Source: Pontiella agarivorans (GTDB taxonomy: Bacteria; Verrucomicrobiota; Kiritimatiellia; Kiritimatiellales; Pontiellaceae). From it: a stretch of 64,000 nucleotides of DNA. This document shows positions 34,958 through 45,029 of the stretch, piece after piece. The DNA lies in assembly GCF_034531395.1 (NCBI RefSeq), contig NZ_JARVCO010000012.1, positions 558,001-622,000 on the forward strand. Reading direction: 5' to 3'. The translations under genes were made by a program, and so were the position numbers. Position 1 is the first letter of the stretch; each line of letters begins with the position of its first letter. The notes under the pieces are model-generated. The model searched no databases. It was not told the DNA's origin and saw only the letters and a program-made list of their open reading frames with translations.

Positions 34958-36364
34958 ATGAATAAAAATGTTGTACTGAAGTCCCTGCCGATGGTCGGGG
35001 TGATTCCCTTGCTTATGACCGGGTGTGCCACGTCTGAGACCTGGACCATCAGCTCCCGGAATGAATGGCTGGATGCCGCCTCATCCACTTCCCGGCTTGA
35101 AATTGTGGATGCCCAGGCAAAATCGATTGCGACGGAGAGTCAATTCACCAGTGCCATGAAGCGTTTCGATAAAAAACGCGCGCTCGAATCGATCACCTTC
35201 AAACAAACCACGGCATGGGATAACTGGAAAGAAGTGCCCAATGTCGGTCCGGAAGGGACGCTCGATGCTGTTGTTCTGATTCCGGTCAAGGACGGGGACT
35301 ATTGGTTGCTGGCCCGCAAATACGATACGCATCCCAAGCGTGTTCAGGAAACGCTGAAGCATCATACCTATGACGAAATGGGATATCATGCCTGGCACAG
35401 TACTGATATGGAAACATGGACACATTACGGCCCGGTTAGCGGATATCGAGAGCGGTGGGTGACCACGGCGGAATATGCCGATGGGAAATTCTATATTTAT
35501 TACGATAATCCCAATGATCAGGACCCTCATCTCATCATCGATTCCGATCTGCGTGATGGAAAAATGGGCGAAGATAAGGGCATGGTTTTTGCCGATCCTT
35601 CACATGGTTCGGATTGTGCGATTTTCCGGGATGAAGACGAGCGTTTTCACCTGATTTATGAGAATTGGGATCCTATTAATGCGAAGGAACATTCTTGGGA
35701 TTCGCCGCTCGCCGGCCATGCGGTGAGTCCCGATGGTATTAACGATTTTAAGATTCTGCCTCCGGCAGTAGACCACCGCACGAACCCGACCGGTAAATGG
35801 GGTGAATATGTGCATTCATCCAGTGAGACTCCGCTTCAATATGAAATTCATGAGCCGGAGCAAAATGCGTATGGCGATTGGACGGCCATTAAGGTCGGTG
35901 GCCAGTATTATCTATTCTGTGACTATGATCCCGTCGGGGAAAAAATTCGAATCGGGCGTTTTACAAGCGACAGTCTGGATAAAGAATTCAGTTTTTGCGG
36001 TGAGCTTGGCGGAGGGCATCCGGACCCGTCCATAGGGTTTGCAGAAGGTCGGTTTTATCTGCTTCAGCAACAGGGCAAAGTGGACTTTATCAGTCCCGGC
36101 CCCTGGGTGCCGGGCGTTGAGGCCCGTGCCGGAGTGGATACGACCGGTGACGGAAAAGTTGATCAATGGTCGGATTGGCAGGAGGTCAAAGAAACTTATT
36201 CCCAGAAACCCGGTTTTGCACGAATTGTCGAGACGACGCCGGCCAGATTGGATCTGAGCTCGCTGCCGGAAGGATACGGCTTTTGTTTTGAATACCGTAC
36301 CGTTTCGGCACCGGATCAGAATGTGAATGTGGTTATGGATCAAATTTCGGTCACTTTTAAATGA
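34958..36364 (+). CDS. GH117-like lipoprotein (anhydro-galactosidase family)
   Basis: 468 aa. The N-terminus has a lipobox (VIPLLMTGC), so it is likely membrane-anchored. The rest is a five-bladed propeller that carries the hallmarks of GH117: WVTTAEYADGKFYIYYD, NDQDPHLIID, SHGSDCAIFRDEDERFHLIY, ENWDPINAKEHSWDSPLAGH, YEIHEPEQNAYGDWTAI and GHPDPSIGFAEGRFYL. D103, D248 and E299, with H298 as candidate acid, fall close to the positions reported for GH117 structures (D90, D245, E303, H302 in the Bacteroides plebeius enzyme). GH117 enzymes release 3,6-anhydro-L-galactose from neoagaro-oligosaccharides. It is the best single clue that the locus targets a red-algal galactan. Some GH117 clades are inactive on agar, so specificity is open. 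It closes the 31652-36364 group. Confidence 0.8.
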   Translation: MNKNVVLKSLPMVGVIPLLMTGCATSETWTISSRNEWLDAASSTSRLEIVDAQAKSIATESQFTSAMKRFDKKRALESITFKQTTAWDNWKEVPNVGPEGTLDAVVLIPVKDGDYWLLARKYDTHPKRVQETLKHHTYDEMGYHAWHSTDMETWTHYGPVSGYRERWVTTAEYADGKFYIYYDNPNDQDPHLIIDSDLRDGKMGEDKGMVFADPSHGSDCAIFRDEDERFHLIYENWDPINAKEHSWDSPLAGHAVSPDGINDFKILPPAVDHRTNPTGKWGEYVHSSSETPLQYEIHEPEQNAYGDWTAIKVGGQYYLFCDYDPVGEKIRIGRFTSDSLDKEFSFCGELGGGHPDPSIGFAEGRFYLLQQQGKVDFISPGPWVPGVEARAGVDTTGDGKVDQWSDWQEVKETYSQKPGFARIVETTPARLDLSSLPEGYGFCFEYRTVSAPDQNVNVVMDQISVTFK

Positions 36365-36581
36365 TCGCTTACGCTGCCGGATGGCTGTGGCATGATGATT
36401 TAAAAAGTAAATTTTATTCATAGGCCTGCTTCTGGCTGGTTTTCTGATGGGCTGGTGGCGGATTATGGCGCTAGCGGCTCTGACACCAGAGATTCTTTAT
36501 TTGTTCGACTCAGGATTTATCGGCTCTGATTGATGATAGGCTGTATCTGAAGCGGTCTGAGAAAAAATGAGCTGGAGTGTT

Positions 36582-36610
36582 TTGGGGACTGATCGTCGGT
36601 GTGGTATATT
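36582..36610 (+). promoter_or_regulatory. Candidate sigma-70-type promoter for ECF sigma/kinase pair
   Basis: TTGGGG (36582-36587) and TATATT (36605-36610) are separated by exactly 17 nt, about 46 nt upstream of the ECF sigma start at 36657. The -10 is good, the -35 only half matches. The rest of 36365-36581 holds nothing recognisable. Confidence 0.4.
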
Positions 36611-36656
36611 CTGAAAAGTAATTTCAGCGTTGTTGCCGGAGAAGTCCACTAATCCT

Positions 36657-37253
36657 ATGGAAGAACAATATAAAACCAGCTATACGCTTTTGCAACGGGC
36701 GGTCGATCTGAACGATGACGAGGCTTGGAAACAGCTGGTGGCTCATTACAGACGGTTTATACATTATGTGCTTCATGGATTGAATGTGCCGCCTTCCGAT
36801 TTGGATGATCTCGCTCAAGAGGTACTCGTGGTGCTGTTGGATAATTTATCACGATATGATCGTTCGGTGGGACGTTTCCGTACGTGGTTCAGCACCATTA
36901 TCCGCAATACAGCGGTTAAAGATTACCGCCGAAGGGTGAATGAAAAACGACGGATTGAAAAGTGGAGAACGCTGGAGGATATTGCATTGCTCGGTCGTGC
37001 AAATGAAGTCGACACCTATATCGAAGAGGAGTGGGCAACGTATATTGCGAGTCAAGCGATGGAGCGGGTGAAAAAGCTGTTTCAAGGACAGGCTATAGAG
37101 GTTTTTGAACTGGCACTTGACGGTCTGTCGGCTCCGGAAATTGCTGATCGGACCGGGTTGACCGTTTCATCGGTCTATACCTTGAAAAAACGGGTGAAAA
37201 AAAGACTCTATCTGGAAGTGCTTGATCTTACCCAGGATTTGGAAACCTGTTAA
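36657..37253 (+). CDS. ECF-type RNA polymerase sigma factor
   Basis: 198 aa from ATG 36657 (a TTG at 36630 is possible). Region 2 is evident in DLDDLAQEVLVVLLDNLSRY and RFRTWFSTIIRNTAVKDYRR; region 4 in DGLSAPEIADRTGLTVSSVY and the basic helix TLKKRVKKRLYLEV. Length and the lack of regions 1 and 3 fit the ECF group. The gene is followed after 2 nt by a membrane Ser/Thr kinase, a pairing well known in Planctomycetes and Verrucomicrobia, where the kinase is thought to control the sigma factor without a classical anti-sigma. No anti-sigma gene is nearby. It may direct transcription of parts of this locus in response to an extracellular signal (inference from position). Confidence 0.9.
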   Translation: MEEQYKTSYTLLQRAVDLNDDEAWKQLVAHYRRFIHYVLHGLNVPPSDLDDLAQEVLVVLLDNLSRYDRSVGRFRTWFSTIIRNTAVKDYRRRVNEKRRIEKWRTLEDIALLGRANEVDTYIEEEWATYIASQAMERVKKLFQGQAIEVFELALDGLSAPEIADRTGLTVSSVYTLKKRVKKRLYLEVLDLTQDLETC

Positions 37254-37255
37254 GA

Positions 37256-39274
37256 ATGGATGATCAATATAAGCCGGACCGCCGTTTGGCAGGCATCTAC
37301 GACGCGGCCGAAGAGCACGCTGAAGATGTGCTGGAGATGGTCTGTCCTGAATTCGCCCATATGAATTCAGATGAGCCGCGGTATTGCGATGAAGAACTGT
37401 TGGGGCAGGGCGGTCTGAAGGAGGTATATCGGGCTTATGACCGTAAGCTGATGCGTTGGATTGCCCTTGCCCGATTGCGGGCGGACCGAGGACTTCAGTA
37501 CTACGATTTATTTATTCAGGAAGCGCGGCTGGTTGGATCCTTAACCCATCCGAATATCATTAAGGTCTATGATATTGGGATGGATGAAGATGACCGTCCT
37601 TATTTTACCATGGCCCTGAAAGGGGATATGCATCTGGGAAATCTGATCCGCTCAGATCGGCCGCCGTCCCGATCTGTCCTGCTGGAGATTTACCTGAAAG
37701 TCTGTGATGCGATGGCCTATGCCCACTCTGAAGGTGTGGTGCATTTGGATCTGAAACCGGAAAATATTCAGTGCAACCGATTTGGTGAAGTTGTGATCTG
37801 CGATTGGGGGCTCGGCCGCAGAGGGGATCGTGTTGATGAAATTCCAGAAGAAGAGGCCTTTGCAGCAAATACATTGGAACTTGTTACGCAGATGGGATTG
37901 ATTAAAGGAAGTCCCGGCTACATGGCTCCTGAACAGGCGGTGCCAGACCGGGAAACGGATGAACGTACGGATGTCTATGCACTGGGCTGCATACTTCATG
38001 CGATACTCTGCGGTGAACCGCCGTTCAGCGGTTCAAAAGAAAAGATATTAAAGCAGACGGTTCTTTCGAAGGTTCCTTCGATGCGAAAGCGGTATCCATT
38101 ACGAAGAATACCCGCAAGCCTCGAGGCTGTAGTGTTGAAAGCCACGGAGAAAGATCCCGCTCAACGGTATTCTTCGGTGGTCGAGTTGAGCCGGGAAATA
38201 CACAGTTATCTGAGTGGATTTTCAACACGGGCGGAACATCCGCCCATATTAAAAAAAATAGCATTATATATCGGTCGTAACCGCATTCCGGTTGCGATCG
38301 CGACGACGGCACTGTTTATTCTGACAATACTTTCCGGTTCGTACATTCATCGCTTAAACCGACTGCAGCAAGCGACCGATGAGCAGCGCGAACGTGCGCA
38401 TGATCTGCTGTCCGAAGTCGCTGCATTGTCGAGCCATTACGATGACATGATTAAAGTCACTCAACAGTCGAAAGAGGTACTGGCCGAGCAGTTAGTGGAG
38501 GCGGCCGTTCGGGTAAAGAGAAGCGGGATCGATAAAAGAACGGTGGTAACGGTCGCGCAGATGGAAAAATTGATTGATATGGCCTTGGAGCTGGATCCTG
38601 ACTCTATTGCTGCGCATCGAGAGCGATTTCAAAATAACCTGAGAAAAATGGACTACAAAGCCGCTTTGCGGGACGAGCAATATCAAACAAGAAGTGATTT
38701 TCTCGCACTCGCAAGAGCATTTCCTGACTATAACTTTGGTGAGGAAAATCGACCTACACCCGAACAGCTCATTGCGATGCTGGTTAAAGCAGAAACGATT
38801 GGGAGTAAGCTGGGTAAACTGATTCATACTTCGTTCACCTACAATGCGACTATTGTGAAAAATCATTCTGAATTGTATCGGGAAGTGGAAGCGTTGGTTG
38901 CGTTTTACAACGGGGGTTTAAAGCACTTTTCCTTTGAATATGAGGGAGCAACTGACTCGATGGAGATTCACTCCGATCGAGGACAACTTAGCTTTTGTTA
39001 TAAAGATTGGCGCCACGGCCCCTGCCTGCTTCGATACATTCCAATTCGGCACTTAACAATTGCTGCAAATTGTGATGTTAAACTTTATGAGTTGTCGGGC
39101 CTTTCGATTGAAACGCTTGATGTAAGGGCGTGCCGTAATCTGATCATGGAGTATAAAGCAGAACTCCCTTATCTTCAGACACTTTACATTTCGCGAGGCC
39201 TGGTTGATCTGGAAAAATTACGGAAAAACATCAAGGCGGCAGCGGGGTTTGAAATCATCGAGATCGATCCCTGA
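37256..39274 (+). CDS. Membrane Ser/Thr protein kinase with leucine-repeat-like C-terminus
   Basis: 672 aa, starting 2 nt after the ECF sigma stop. Kinase domain about 43-320: glycine loop LLGQGGLKEVYRAYD, helix-C glutamate in FIQEARLVGSLTHPNII, catalytic HLDLKPENIQ (HRD changed to HLD), DWG in place of DFG (CDWGLGRRGD) and GSPGYMAPEQA. The beta-3 segment is WIALARLR, so the usual VAIK lysine is A72, with R73 next to it. One transmembrane helix follows (about 344-363, VAIATTALFILTILSGSYI), then a coiled region and an outer domain of about 290 aa that ends with leucine-repeat-like strands (LTIAANCDVKLYELSGLSI). The architecture suggests an external sensor that signals to the cognate sigma factor. 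Loss of the lysine may reduce or change activity. Confidence 0.87.
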   Translation: MDDQYKPDRRLAGIYDAAEEHAEDVLEMVCPEFAHMNSDEPRYCDEELLGQGGLKEVYRAYDRKLMRWIALARLRADRGLQYYDLFIQEARLVGSLTHPNIIKVYDIGMDEDDRPYFTMALKGDMHLGNLIRSDRPPSRSVLLEIYLKVCDAMAYAHSEGVVHLDLKPENIQCNRFGEVVICDWGLGRRGDRVDEIPEEEAFAANTLELVTQMGLIKGSPGYMAPEQAVPDRETDERTDVYALGCILHAILCGEPPFSGSKEKILKQTVLSKVPSMRKRYPLRRIPASLEAVVLKATEKDPAQRYSSVVELSREIHSYLSGFSTRAEHPPILKKIALYIGRNRIPVAIATTALFILTILSGSYIHRLNRLQQATDEQRERAHDLLSEVAALSSHYDDMIKVTQQSKEVLAEQLVEAAVRVKRSGIDKRTVVTVAQMEKLIDMALELDPDSIAAHRERFQNNLRKMDYKAALRDEQYQTRSDFLALARAFPDYNFGEENRPTPEQLIAMLVKAETIGSKLGKLIHTSFTYNATIVKNHSELYREVEALVAFYNGGLKHFSFEYEGATDSMEIHSDRGQLSFCYKDWRHGPCLLRYIPIRHLTIAANCDVKLYELSGLSIETLDVRACRNLIMEYKAELPYLQTLYISRGLVDLEKLRKNIKAAAGFEIIEIDP

Positions 39275-39741
39275 TGGATTGCCTTACGTTTTACAGCAAT
39301 CGGTTGTCCCGGTTTTCTTCTCAGCTTCTAAGTATAGTAAAAGGGTGGGGCTTAATCAGCTCTGGAAGGATCTGTGGAATGTTCGTTTTACTGAACAAAG
39401 AATGAACATTTTTGAGCAATTAGAACCCCATGCTAAGCACATCCAAAATGAGAAATGCGTTTAAAAATAAAGAATGGGCAGGGTTATTGGTCCGCCGTTT
39501 TTTTAGGTCGGTCGTTTCCTTTAATCGTGCGCCGCATTTCGATATTGAAACCCGCATCATCTGTGGCGGAGTTGAGCGGATGGACCGCCGGGACGAATCG
39601 TAGAAAAGGAGCCTCGGTGGTTGGTGCGGCCGGATTGCGAAGGGGGTTAAGCAGGATCAGCTGCTGACCGTTTTATGAATAATTCTGAACCTGGATTCAC
39701 TGCGAGACTACATGAATTTTAAATAGAGATTGGAGAGTACC
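39275..39741 (+). other. Gene-free region before oxidoreductase gene
   Basis: About 465 bp. The frame reading HFDIETRIICGGVERMDRR (about 39534-39600) looks protein-like but has no start signal and ends at a stop; it could be a relic. No terminator hairpin with a U-run was seen after the kinase gene. GGAGAG precedes the ATG at 39742. Confidence 0.25.
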
Positions 39742-41094
<1,353 letters not shown>

Positions 41095-41108
41095 AGGAAA
41101 ATGATTTG

Positions 41109-43133
41109 ATGATGAGTAAAATATCGTTAGGCATTGTTGTGGCTTCAGTCTGTATTTCAACGTCGGCGACGAACGGATATGCGGATGAGCTGTTCGTTCG
41201 TGGAGGACAATTCAAGGACTTGATTCTTCCGGCTCCGATTATCGATGGTTTGGAATCGGAGGGACTTTGGGGATGCGATAACGTTTTGCCTCGGGACAAG
41301 GACAACGGGATTGAAGATAATCAGTGGTGCTATTGGGGAGGGAATCCTATCAAAGGCAATGATGGGAAATACCATCTTGCCGTCTGCCGCTGGCTGGAGA
41401 GTGCCGGGCATTGGGGGTGGCCGAAGTCGGAGGTCGCTCATTGCGTTTCCGATAACCCGATCGGGCCTTATGTGGTCACGAAAACCATCATCAAGAAAGC
41501 ACATAATCCGGAAGTGATGAGAATGCCGGACGGCTCTTTTGCACTGCATACTGCGTCAGCCGAGGTCTATACTTCGGATCGGATGCCCGGACCATGGACG
41601 CGGATTGGAAAGATAAAGATCAATGGACGGGGGTTTCGGCCCAAGATGTATAAAGGTTCGAATCTGACCACCGAATTCCGGCCGGACGGCAGCATTCTCC
41701 TGATGAGAAAGCGGGGCGATATCGCCATCAGTAACAATGGAATTCTCGGACCGTACAATATGGTTTCGACGGATAACTATCACCGTCTCAGCGGCTATGG
41801 AGAAGATCCGGTAGTCTGGCGAAGCCGGCATCAGTATCACTGCATCTACAATTGTGCGATGGATCGCCAGAGCGGGTATATGCGTTCTCTGGACGGAATC
41901 CACTGGAAAAATGAAGAAGGCCTGCCCTACGACACCTCTTCCACGTACTACACCGATGGTACAAAAAACGAGTGGCACAAGTTTGAACGGGCCAAGGTGA
42001 TTCAGGATGCTTTGGGTCGGGCCACCCATCTTTCGCTGGCATTGATTGATATTGATAAGTTTGAGGACGTGGGCGGAGATATCCACAGTTCCAAGAATAT
42101 GATTCAGCCGCTTGTGGTGGAGAAGCTGATCTCCATTGTGGGCGAAGCTCCGATTACGGAAGATGCAGAAAGAATTGCGGTGAAAATCGAAGCGGAAGAG
42201 GGATTTGATCCTCAACAGGATCTGGAATTGGCATCGCTGCGTTTCGGGTCAGACTCGCTGGTCAATTATGGCGGGGGCTGCAAAGCGGTCGGTTCTAAAC
42301 CCGCAGGGAAGGATCTGGTTGTTTATTTTGAGGGAACGCACGGGCTTAATCGTTTCGACTTTGATTTTAAACTGCTGGGGCAGACAAAAGGCGGCGATCT
42401 GGTCATTGGTTATGCATTGCTGCCGGAAAAATCTCCGATGGCCGCATCATTGGTTGCTCTGCCGGTAAAGGTAAATGCGGAATTCCAATCCCTGGAAGGT
42501 CAGATTGAAAACAGCGGACTGTCCGACTCTGCGCCGGCACAGGCGATACTGATGGAGCACAGCGAAGCGGGCTGGAAAGAGCTTAAGCGATTTGAGGTTC
42601 CTGCTCTGAAACCCTACGAAAATTATCGACTGTCTATGGATATTGATCATCCGAATGCGAACAACTGCGAATATTCCATAAAGATTGTTGGGCAGAAAAC
42701 CTGTGAAGGATTCTGGCGGATGGTGGACGATACCGACAGTTCGGTTGAATTTTCCGGAAACTGGTCTGTATCCAAACCGAATTCGAGATATTACATGAAC
42801 CATGAACGTACGAGCTCCCATACCGGAGACTCGGTCAAATTCACATTCACCGGTTCCAAGGCGCGGGCGTACGGAACACTGGACAGTGGAAAAGGGGGCA
42901 CATTTGATGTGTATCTCGACGGCCGGTTTATTGAAACCATCATTTTAAGATGGGGCGGTCCGATGAGTAAGTTGTATCAGACCAGATTATTGCCCGAAGG
43001 GACACATACGCTCGAATTCAAAGTCGGCAAAAAGTTCCGGGGGAAAACAAACGCCTATATTGACGCTTTTTCATTTGAGTCGCCGGATAATATGCTGACG
43101 AATGTCCGCGATGTAACGCGAAATGAGCGGTAG
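41109..43133 (+). CDS. Exported GH43-like propeller protein, subgroup B, with C-terminal galactose-binding-like domain
   Basis: The open frame overlaps the previous gene, but AAGGA 10 nt before ATG 41109 and a signal peptide (SKISLGIVVASVCISTSA) fix the start. 674 aa. The propeller (about 30-345) has DNGIEDNQWCYWGGNPIK, AHNPEVMRMPDGS, YGEDPVVWRSRHQYHC and FERAKVIQDALGRATHLSLA. As in the 26033 and 48108 proteins, blade 1 has YWGG (G77) instead of YWDG. The shared beta-sandwich follows (AEEGFDPQQDLELASLRFGS). An extra C-terminal jelly-roll of about 150 aa (VKFTFTGSKARAYGTLDSGK and GTHTLEFKVGKKF) resembles galactose-binding-like modules. Located between an oxidoreductase and a ThuA-like protein. 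Function: glycosidase-like or glycan-binding, not established. Confidence 0.78.
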   Translation: MMSKISLGIVVASVCISTSATNGYADELFVRGGQFKDLILPAPIIDGLESEGLWGCDNVLPRDKDNGIEDNQWCYWGGNPIKGNDGKYHLAVCRWLESAGHWGWPKSEVAHCVSDNPIGPYVVTKTIIKKAHNPEVMRMPDGSFALHTASAEVYTSDRMPGPWTRIGKIKINGRGFRPKMYKGSNLTTEFRPDGSILLMRKRGDIAISNNGILGPYNMVSTDNYHRLSGYGEDPVVWRSRHQYHCIYNCAMDRQSGYMRSLDGIHWKNEEGLPYDTSSTYYTDGTKNEWHKFERAKVIQDALGRATHLSLALIDIDKFEDVGGDIHSSKNMIQPLVVEKLISIVGEAPITEDAERIAVKIEAEEGFDPQQDLELASLRFGSDSLVNYGGGCKAVGSKPAGKDLVVYFEGTHGLNRFDFDFKLLGQTKGGDLVIGYALLPEKSPMAASLVALPVKVNAEFQSLEGQIENSGLSDSAPAQAILMEHSEAGWKELKRFEVPALKPYENYRLSMDIDHPNANNCEYSIKIVGQKTCEGFWRMVDDTDSSVEFSGNWSVSKPNSRYYMNHERTSSHTGDSVKFTFTGSKARAYGTLDSGKGGTFDVYLDGRFIETIILRWGGPMSKLYQTRLLPEGTHTLEFKVGKKFRGKTNAYIDAFSFESPDNMLTNVRDVTRNER

Positions 43134-43151
43134 AAAAATGCAGGGGATCCA

Positions 43152-44111
43152 ATGAAGCAGAACCGAATAATGGTGCTGATGGCCGTTCTTTGTTTTCCAA
43201 TGTTTGGAGGGGCCGTTCCGTTAAAGGCGCTGATCATCGATGGTCAGAATAATCACAAGGTCTGGCCGAAATCGACCATCATGATGAGGCAGTATTTGGA
43301 AGAAACCGGCCTGTTTGAGGTGGACATTGCCCGCACAAAATTTCTGCTGAACAGTACGGTGGAAGCCGAATGGCTACCGCTGGCTGGGGTTGCAGAAGGC
43401 GCGGAAACCAAAGGCGCTAAAACCGATCCGGATTTTAAGCCTGATTTTAAAAAATATGATGTGGTGATTTCCAACTTCGGGTATCGGGCGGCTCCGTGGC
43501 CGAAGGAGACGCAGACCGCCTTTGAAGCCTATATGCGTGAAGGAGGGGGCTTCGTTTCGGTGCATGCTGCAGATAACTGTTTTCCGGAGTGGAAGGCCTA
43601 TAACCAAATGATCGGTGTTGGCGGATGGGCCGGGCGCGATGAAACTGCTGGGCCGTATATTTATGTGAATAAATTAGGTGAAGTGGTACGCGATCATTCA
43701 CCGGGCATTTGCGGTAAACACGGGAAGCGTTCCGATTTTATCGTGAACACCTACAATCAAGAGCATCCCATTACTAAAGGCCTTCCTGAAAAATGGATGC
43801 ATGCCTATGACGAATGCTATGCCTATATGCGGGGTCCCGCTGAAAATCTGACGATTTTAGGAACTGCCGAAAGTACCTTGACCCACCGTGAGGAACCGAT
43901 GTTGATGGTGATTGAATATCACGAAGGCCGGATTTTTCATACCACGCTGGGTCACGACACCAAAGGGTTTGAATGCGTCGGCTTCATTACCACCTTCAAA
44001 CGGGGGGTGGAATGGGCGGCGACCGGGACTGTGACTCAAACAGAAATTCCTCCAGATTTTCCAGGGATTGGAAAAATCTCCCAGCGTGCATTTAAACTGA
44101 CGACGGATTAG
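43152..44111 (+). CDS. Exported ThuA-like domain protein
   Basis: 319 aa with signal peptide IMVLMAVLCFPMFGGAVP; AGGGGAT precedes ATG 43152. The sequence fits the ThuA-like (trehalose-utilisation) fold, a glutamine-amidotransferase-like alpha/beta protein: ALIIDGQNNHKVWPKSTIMM, YDVVISNFG, YMREGGGFVSVHAADNCFPE, HPITKGLP and GRIFHTTLGHDTKGFECVGF. No catalytic role is firmly known for this family; PVC bacteria often encode exported copies next to Gfo/Idh/MocA oxidoreductases, as here. That neighbourhood suggests joint action on an oxidised sugar intermediate (inference). It begins 18 nt after the propeller gene and closes the three-gene group. Confidence 0.85.
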   Translation: MKQNRIMVLMAVLCFPMFGGAVPLKALIIDGQNNHKVWPKSTIMMRQYLEETGLFEVDIARTKFLLNSTVEAEWLPLAGVAEGAETKGAKTDPDFKPDFKKYDVVISNFGYRAAPWPKETQTAFEAYMREGGGFVSVHAADNCFPEWKAYNQMIGVGGWAGRDETAGPYIYVNKLGEVVRDHSPGICGKHGKRSDFIVNTYNQEHPITKGLPEKWMHAYDECYAYMRGPAENLTILGTAESTLTHREEPMLMVIEYHEGRIFHTTLGHDTKGFECVGFITTFKRGVEWAATGTVTQTEIPPDFPGIGKISQRAFKLTTD

Positions 44112-44597
44112 TCCAATCGGCTATTTCAGAGTTGCATTCAGACTTCAGCTTTTTCATTGCCGAACGTGAGTTTGCTGAGTATGCGCGGGCGGGAATCCCG
44201 TGTGTGCCGAACAGACTTTGCTTAAATTTCTGAGTTTGTGTCATATTTTTTTTCTGAAAAAGGTTTCCGCTGATGACCATGGGTTGTTCGGAAACCCGCC
44301 GGAAGTATCAATATTTCACTTCTTTATTTTTCGTTCAGTGCTGTCCCAAATTTTGATTCGGCTGGGAATCTGTATATGTCGGCTTTGAATTCGCGGTAAG
44401 GATCGCGACGGGGATAAGCTGCATAACGAATGAGGATATGGAATATGTACGGAAGGGGAAAAATTATACCTGTTTGGGTAGCCATGGGACATGGTTGCGG
44501 TTGCAGGAGTACAAACCACAAACATGAATACGAGTTTCGCCGGTACCGGTGACCTTGCCTCCGATGAACTGGAGTGGAACCGTCGCTAATGTAAACT
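44112..44597 (+). other. Gene-free region with traces of decayed enzyme tail
   Basis: About 485 bp. At 44401-44433 the frame reads DRDGDKLHNE then stop, like the Asp-rich loop at the C-terminus of the 1186 protein and in the fragment at 44598. Other short open stretches are not recognisable. No promoter or terminator can be assigned. Confidence 0.35.
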
Positions 44598-45008
44598 ATG
44601 GAACTGGTCGTGACAGTGCCGCGGACCGGATGGGCTGAATATATGGACAGTAAAGGCCTTCGCGGAATTGAAACCACTGATTTCGATGGAGACGGTCAGT
44701 CTGATCTGTATGAATATGCTTTATTCGGGGATGCAGCAAATTCACAAATCCTGGCGGAAAACCCAAAATTAAGATTTGGAACAGACGGGGTGGTGCACTT
44801 CGCCCACAGGAAACTGACGCATACCAACTCAGGGATTCTCTATACTGCTGAGTGGACAGATAATCTTGTGACCGGTACATGGATCCGCTCGTGGTCCGGC
44901 ATGACGAATCTTCCGTCCGGAGACCCCGCTTTCGAATACATTGAATATCAATTGCAGAATTTAGAGGAAGAGGAGTTGTTCTTTAAGTTCTATGTCACGA
45001 CACCCTGA
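44598..45008 (+). pseudogene. Orphan C-terminal tail of a lost DNRLRE-type enzyme
   Basis: 136 codons that match the last part of the 1186-3846 protein: DFDGDGQSDLYEYALFGDA corresponds to DFDADGQTDVEEYAFGGDP, and NSGILYTAEWTDNLVTGTWI to NPGIMYVVEWADNLISNDWN. The opening ELVVTVPRTGWAEYM resembles the junction after a DNRLRE module. There is no signal peptide, no ribosome site and no catalytic domain. It is best read as the remaining 3' end of a propeller or other enzyme whose body was deleted. It lies 21 bp before a sulfatase gene and may still be transcribed with it. Confidence 0.65.
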
Positions 45009-45029
45009 CCGTTAAGAATAGGTTCACTC

